From Carya illinoinensis (Eukaryota > Streptophyta > Magnoliopsida > Fagales > Juglandaceae), in NCBI RefSeq assembly GCF_018687715.1, contig NC_056765.1, positions 2,170,001-2,234,000 on the forward strand: a stretch of DNA of 64,000 nt. The letters run 5' to 3'. The position numbers and the translations under genes were made by a program. The first letter of the stretch is position 1; every line of letters starts with the position of its first letter. Below the pieces are notes generated by a model. That model ran no database searches, was not told the origin of the DNA, and was given only the letters and a program-made list of their open reading frames with translations. This document shows positions 60,717 to 64,000 of this stretch, piece after piece.

Positions 60717-62800
60717 GGTTTCTTGACGACTAAAATTTTGATACTCGTGAAAAAGGCAAACTTTGCGCCTCTTTTTCTTGCCGACCATATCTAAGTATTT
60801 ACGCCTGTTAGGCTGTGAAATATCCAGCTGATCAGACACCGACCGGCCGATCATACGCAGGGTTTCGGGACTTCGTCACGCCGATATTTTTTCTGCTTCC
60901 ATTAATGGACAGATCACGGCAATGTTACGTGATGATATCTATCTGTTTTCTCCCGACACTTCGATTAAAAAAAATTGAGAAAAAGATTAAAAAAAAAAAA
61001 AGGTATTAATGTTAAATACTGTAATATGCATGATGGCGTACAAGTTTCATGCACTCAAATTTTATATGAATTTAATTTAATTTATTTATTTTTTTAAATA
61101 AATTATGTAAAATTTATACATTCTAAAATTATAAATATCAATTTTAAAAATAAAAATCTGATTTCTCCCAAAGCTGGGGACTTTACCTGTCTTATAACTA
61201 ACAAAGAAAGCAACTATTTTCACTTGTTTTTATCATAAAATTACCTTCATTAATTAGTCCAGGCGAAAAGAAGTACCCAATATTAACTAGGTCTCGTTTA
61301 GTCGTGCAGTTTAAATAAAATTAGATGAAATATATTGAATAATAGTAAAATTTTTTAATTAAGATGAGATAAAATAATTTATAAAAGAAAATGTGGATTT
61401 GGATAATAAAATGAGATGAGATAGTTTTTACTTTTTAAGATTTGAAAAATGTGTGATTCTCACAGTATTTATAGAGTACTCGAATAGTGTATTGTTCACT
61501 TATTGTTGACAGCAGTTTTGCATTGTTCATGTTAGTTTTTACTATTTTATATTGTTTATTTACTGTTGATTTAAGTGGATATTTTTAATACTTAAGAGAT
61601 GAAATATTACGTCTAGATAGCCAAGACTATTGTACGGTACAACTCCATATAAGATGTTTTCATCTGAATTAATTAACCGAAGCGAGCCTAAATGCAAATT
61701 AAAGGTGTCATATATATATATATACAAAAGTAATATTATATGTACTTATATATTTACTTATAATTTTATTTACAACACTTATTCTATTAGTTTCCTTTTT
61801 GTATTATTGCAATTGGTATGGAGAAATTCTTCTAAGTATTGGTATTGAGAGTATGATTTGATATGATAAGTTATATTGTAAATTTATTTTTATTATAAAA
61901 TTAATTTAACAAATTTAATAAAAATATATTAATTAAAAATCAATAAAAATACATTCATACTAATTAAATTAAATTAAATTTCTAGCAAATTACTCATGTA
62001 TTCTAGCTCCCGACAAGATTCACGGAAAGACGAGTACCGCATACAGCTCAGATGCGGTACTACCAGCATCAATGTGAATTTACAATAATTTATTAATAAA
62101 ATAATATTTTTTTTAATAAAAATATCATTCAGTTACTAAAACAGAGAGAGAAAAAACGTTGTCATCACAAGCTCATGATCATGTACGTTACGTAGGTAAC
62201 ACTCAACTGCCGGACGCTGCAGGCACGCGTGTATCAATCAATTAAGGTACTTTTTCACTATTCCATTTACCCAATTAATGTTCCTTCGGGACCATAACCC
62301 AACACTATGAAAGGAGCTGTAACTCTCCCCCCCCCCCCCAAATTGACATGACCGATCGATGCACGGCTGGATACTGGGCAAACATGATAGTGACGTCCGA
62401 GGACACATCGAGATCAAAACTAGATATTTAAAAATTAATTATTTTTTTATTAAAATAAATATATTTTTATCATAAATAATTCATCAAAAACCTATATTAA
62501 TTATTGTAATAAATAACTATTTAACTGCTATAATTATTTTTCTTATTTTTTTTTATTAATTTTTAATATTTTTTATTTAAATCTATTTGTAATATAATTA
62601 AGTCTGTTATTTTTTATTTTAAAAATACAATTATCCTTTTTTATCTCTCTCATTCTAGATTCATTTTTTCCTTTCGTCTCGAACTTCTGTTCCATTCTTT
62701 ATGTCTACTTCTCTACCTATCTTTTTTAAATTCATTCTCTCACACATTTCCATTTCATAATATTTATTATATTATTATAATATATGTTAATTTTAATTTT
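60717..62800. other. Right part of copy B, no gene
   Basis: Aligns with 18900-21435 of copy A with several small indels. It carries a decayed MITE at 61720-61850, a 'gatgagat'-type MITE part at 61310-61450 and a C run (62327-62339). Direct homology ends near 62800. Confidence 0.7.
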
Positions 62801-62809
62801 CAAATGTGC

Positions 62810-64000
62810 CGCTAGCACTACTCTATAAGTATTAGGTACATGCATGATTGAGATGTATTGTTCTTTTCTATGTATAATATATATAGAAAAAGATAAGATC
62901 ACCCTGCAACCTACGTAAATAAAAAATCAGGGGTATTTTTATAGTAATTAAAAACACACCCTAATTATGTGGTAGATCTGGTCATAAATAATATCGATCG
63001 ATCAGTCACTTCCAGTATTTAATTAGGATTTAGACTCAATTTCTTAGTCCCTAGAAACAAGGAATTAAAAGACACTGGACCCTATGTTTTGTGGCCATTT
63101 TTTATAGAAACCACCGACGTGGGACCGTACATAGAATTATGAGCACTATTTTGCACAAGAGGTAGGGGTACTAGATCGTATTAACGGGTCATATTCGTAT
63201 CGTATTAAAATATGTATATCATATTATATAGGTCAATTTTAACCCGATCCGTTAAGTTTATCGTATCAAAATCTCAAACCCTAACATGACTCGTTAATAT
63301 AACAGATTGTGTCGTGTCAATCCATTTTGACCCACTAATAAATATTACAAAATAGGTTAACATGACACAATACGACTTATTTTAAACTATTTATTTAAAT
63401 GGATTGAATAGGCCCAAAATTAACCTATTTGACTTGATTAAATTTAGCATAATTTTATATAAATGTTAAAATTACAATATCTATAAAAATTATAAAACTA
63501 ACTACAAGTTCAAAATAACAATTCAAACAATAAAAATATCGAAATTAAAATTCTAACAATTTTATTTTAGGTATAAAGGTATAATCGTAACTTTAACTTT
63601 CTTATCGTGTCATAACGGGTCACGTTATCGACCCGTTAAGCAATTGTGTCTTAACGGGTCAATCCGTTTTGATCTGAATCCATTAAGACTAAACCCTAAC
63701 CCGCTATTATCGTGTCGTGTAGTATTCGTGTTGGATTAACAGGTCGTGTAACACATTTCCACCCCTAACCAAAGGCCACATCCTAACAGCTAGCTATACA
63801 GCATCCCAGCCAGAGTCTTTGTCATCCTTAAAAATGTGTGTTATTTACTTAAATATAAATATAAAATTTATATAATATGATATGATTTTATATTTAATTA
63901 ATTCACTCAAAACTTATTTTACATTAGATTATTTATCTATTAATTAAAATAATAATAATATTTAATAATATTTTTTTCTATTATTTTTTTAAATTAAGAG
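62810..64000 (-). repeat. Inverted copy of 24570-25745
   Basis: The reverse complement of this stretch follows copy A from about 25745 down to 24570. The clearest part is 62930-63155, which matches the inverse of 24815-25030 almost base for base (for example ccctatgttttgtggccatt). The parts equivalent to 25340-25715 and 25085-25255 are missing, and a hAT-like element (63163-63767) is inserted. It runs off the right edge. Confidence 0.88.
63163..63767. mobile_element. Non-autonomous hAT-like element with AACGGGTC repeats
   Basis: 605 bp, ends TAGGGGTA and (inverse) TAGGGGTG, inserted into the inverted arm. Copy A near 24815 reads across. The flanking octamers ACAAGAGG and ACCAAAGG match at six of eight positions, a probable decayed 8-bp target duplication. 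The interior has repeated AACGGGTC and its inverse GACCCGTT in both orientations near both ends. No coding content. Confidence 0.7.

Larger units (their letters stand above)
30690..62800 (+). repeat. Segmental duplication, copy B (expanded by transposons)
   Basis: Direct repeat of 7040-21435. It keeps RNF25 exons 3-6, the intergenic region, the DAD1-type gene and its 3' flank, but is about 32 kb rather than 14 kb. The growth comes mainly from a copia element (4.8 kb), a MULE with nested solo LTR (8.1 kb), a solo LTR (2.9 kb) and a hAT element (4.1 kb). It has lost RNF25 exon 7 (equivalent of about 9950-10755). At ~62800 direct homology stops and an inverted segment begins. Confidence 0.9.

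Noticed and set aside
1..64000. CRISPR arrays, bacterial operons or recognisable tRNA/rRNA genes
   Set aside because: None seen by eye; gene structure and repeats are those of a plant chromosome. A tRNA scan was not possible here, so a small tRNA gene could have been missed.

Overview
The window is nuclear DNA of a flowering plant, almost certainly a woody eudicot. It has AT-rich intergenic DNA, GT-AG introns, plant-type LTR retrotransposons, MULE and hAT transposons, many MITEs and plant-specific gene families. The LINE tails and the 'GATGAGATGAGATG'-type MITEs fit Fagales (walnut, hickory or oak relatives), but that is inference.

Layout. (1) 1-5246, minus strand: the first eight exons (243 codons) of an EDD1-type organellar glycyl-tRNA synthetase, with old LINE fragments in its introns; it runs off the left edge. 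(2) 5843-10644, plus strand, divergent from it: a complete seven-exon RWD plus RING-H2 ubiquitin ligase of the RNF25 type (417 aa). (3) 16104-17528, plus strand: an intronless DAD1-type plastid phospholipase A1 (474 aa), the kind that releases linolenate for jasmonate synthesis. (4) 21.4-30.6 kb: AT-rich intergenic DNA with MITEs and a dead fragment of an LHT-type amino-acid transporter. (5) 30.69-62.8 kb: a second, direct copy of about 7.04-21.43 kb. It carries a dead RNF25 copy lacking exons 1, 2 and 7 and a second intact DAD1-type gene (51002-52372). (6) 62.8-64.0 kb: an inverted copy of about 25.745-24.57 kb, running past the window end.

The second copy grew from about 14 kb to about 32 kb mainly through four large insertions that the first copy lacks: a Ty1/copia element (32546-37344), a MULE of about 8 kb (39138-47192) that itself carries a solo LTR (40945-44195), a second solo LTR of the same family (52917-55824), and a hAT element (56581-60716). 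The MULE and both solo LTRs have perfect target-site duplications, and the first copy supplies the empty sites.

Function. The three working genes are unrelated in role: organellar translation, ubiquitin ligation and jasmonate-precursor release. The notable biology is structural: a segmental duplication that left two near-identical DAD1-type lipases (with different C-termini from a 4-bp indel), destroyed one RNF25 copy, and contains an inversion breakpoint. I found no CRISPR array, operon or evidently new biochemical system; this is a eukaryotic chromosome segment. All exon calls were read by eye from splice signals and remembered family conservation, without any search.
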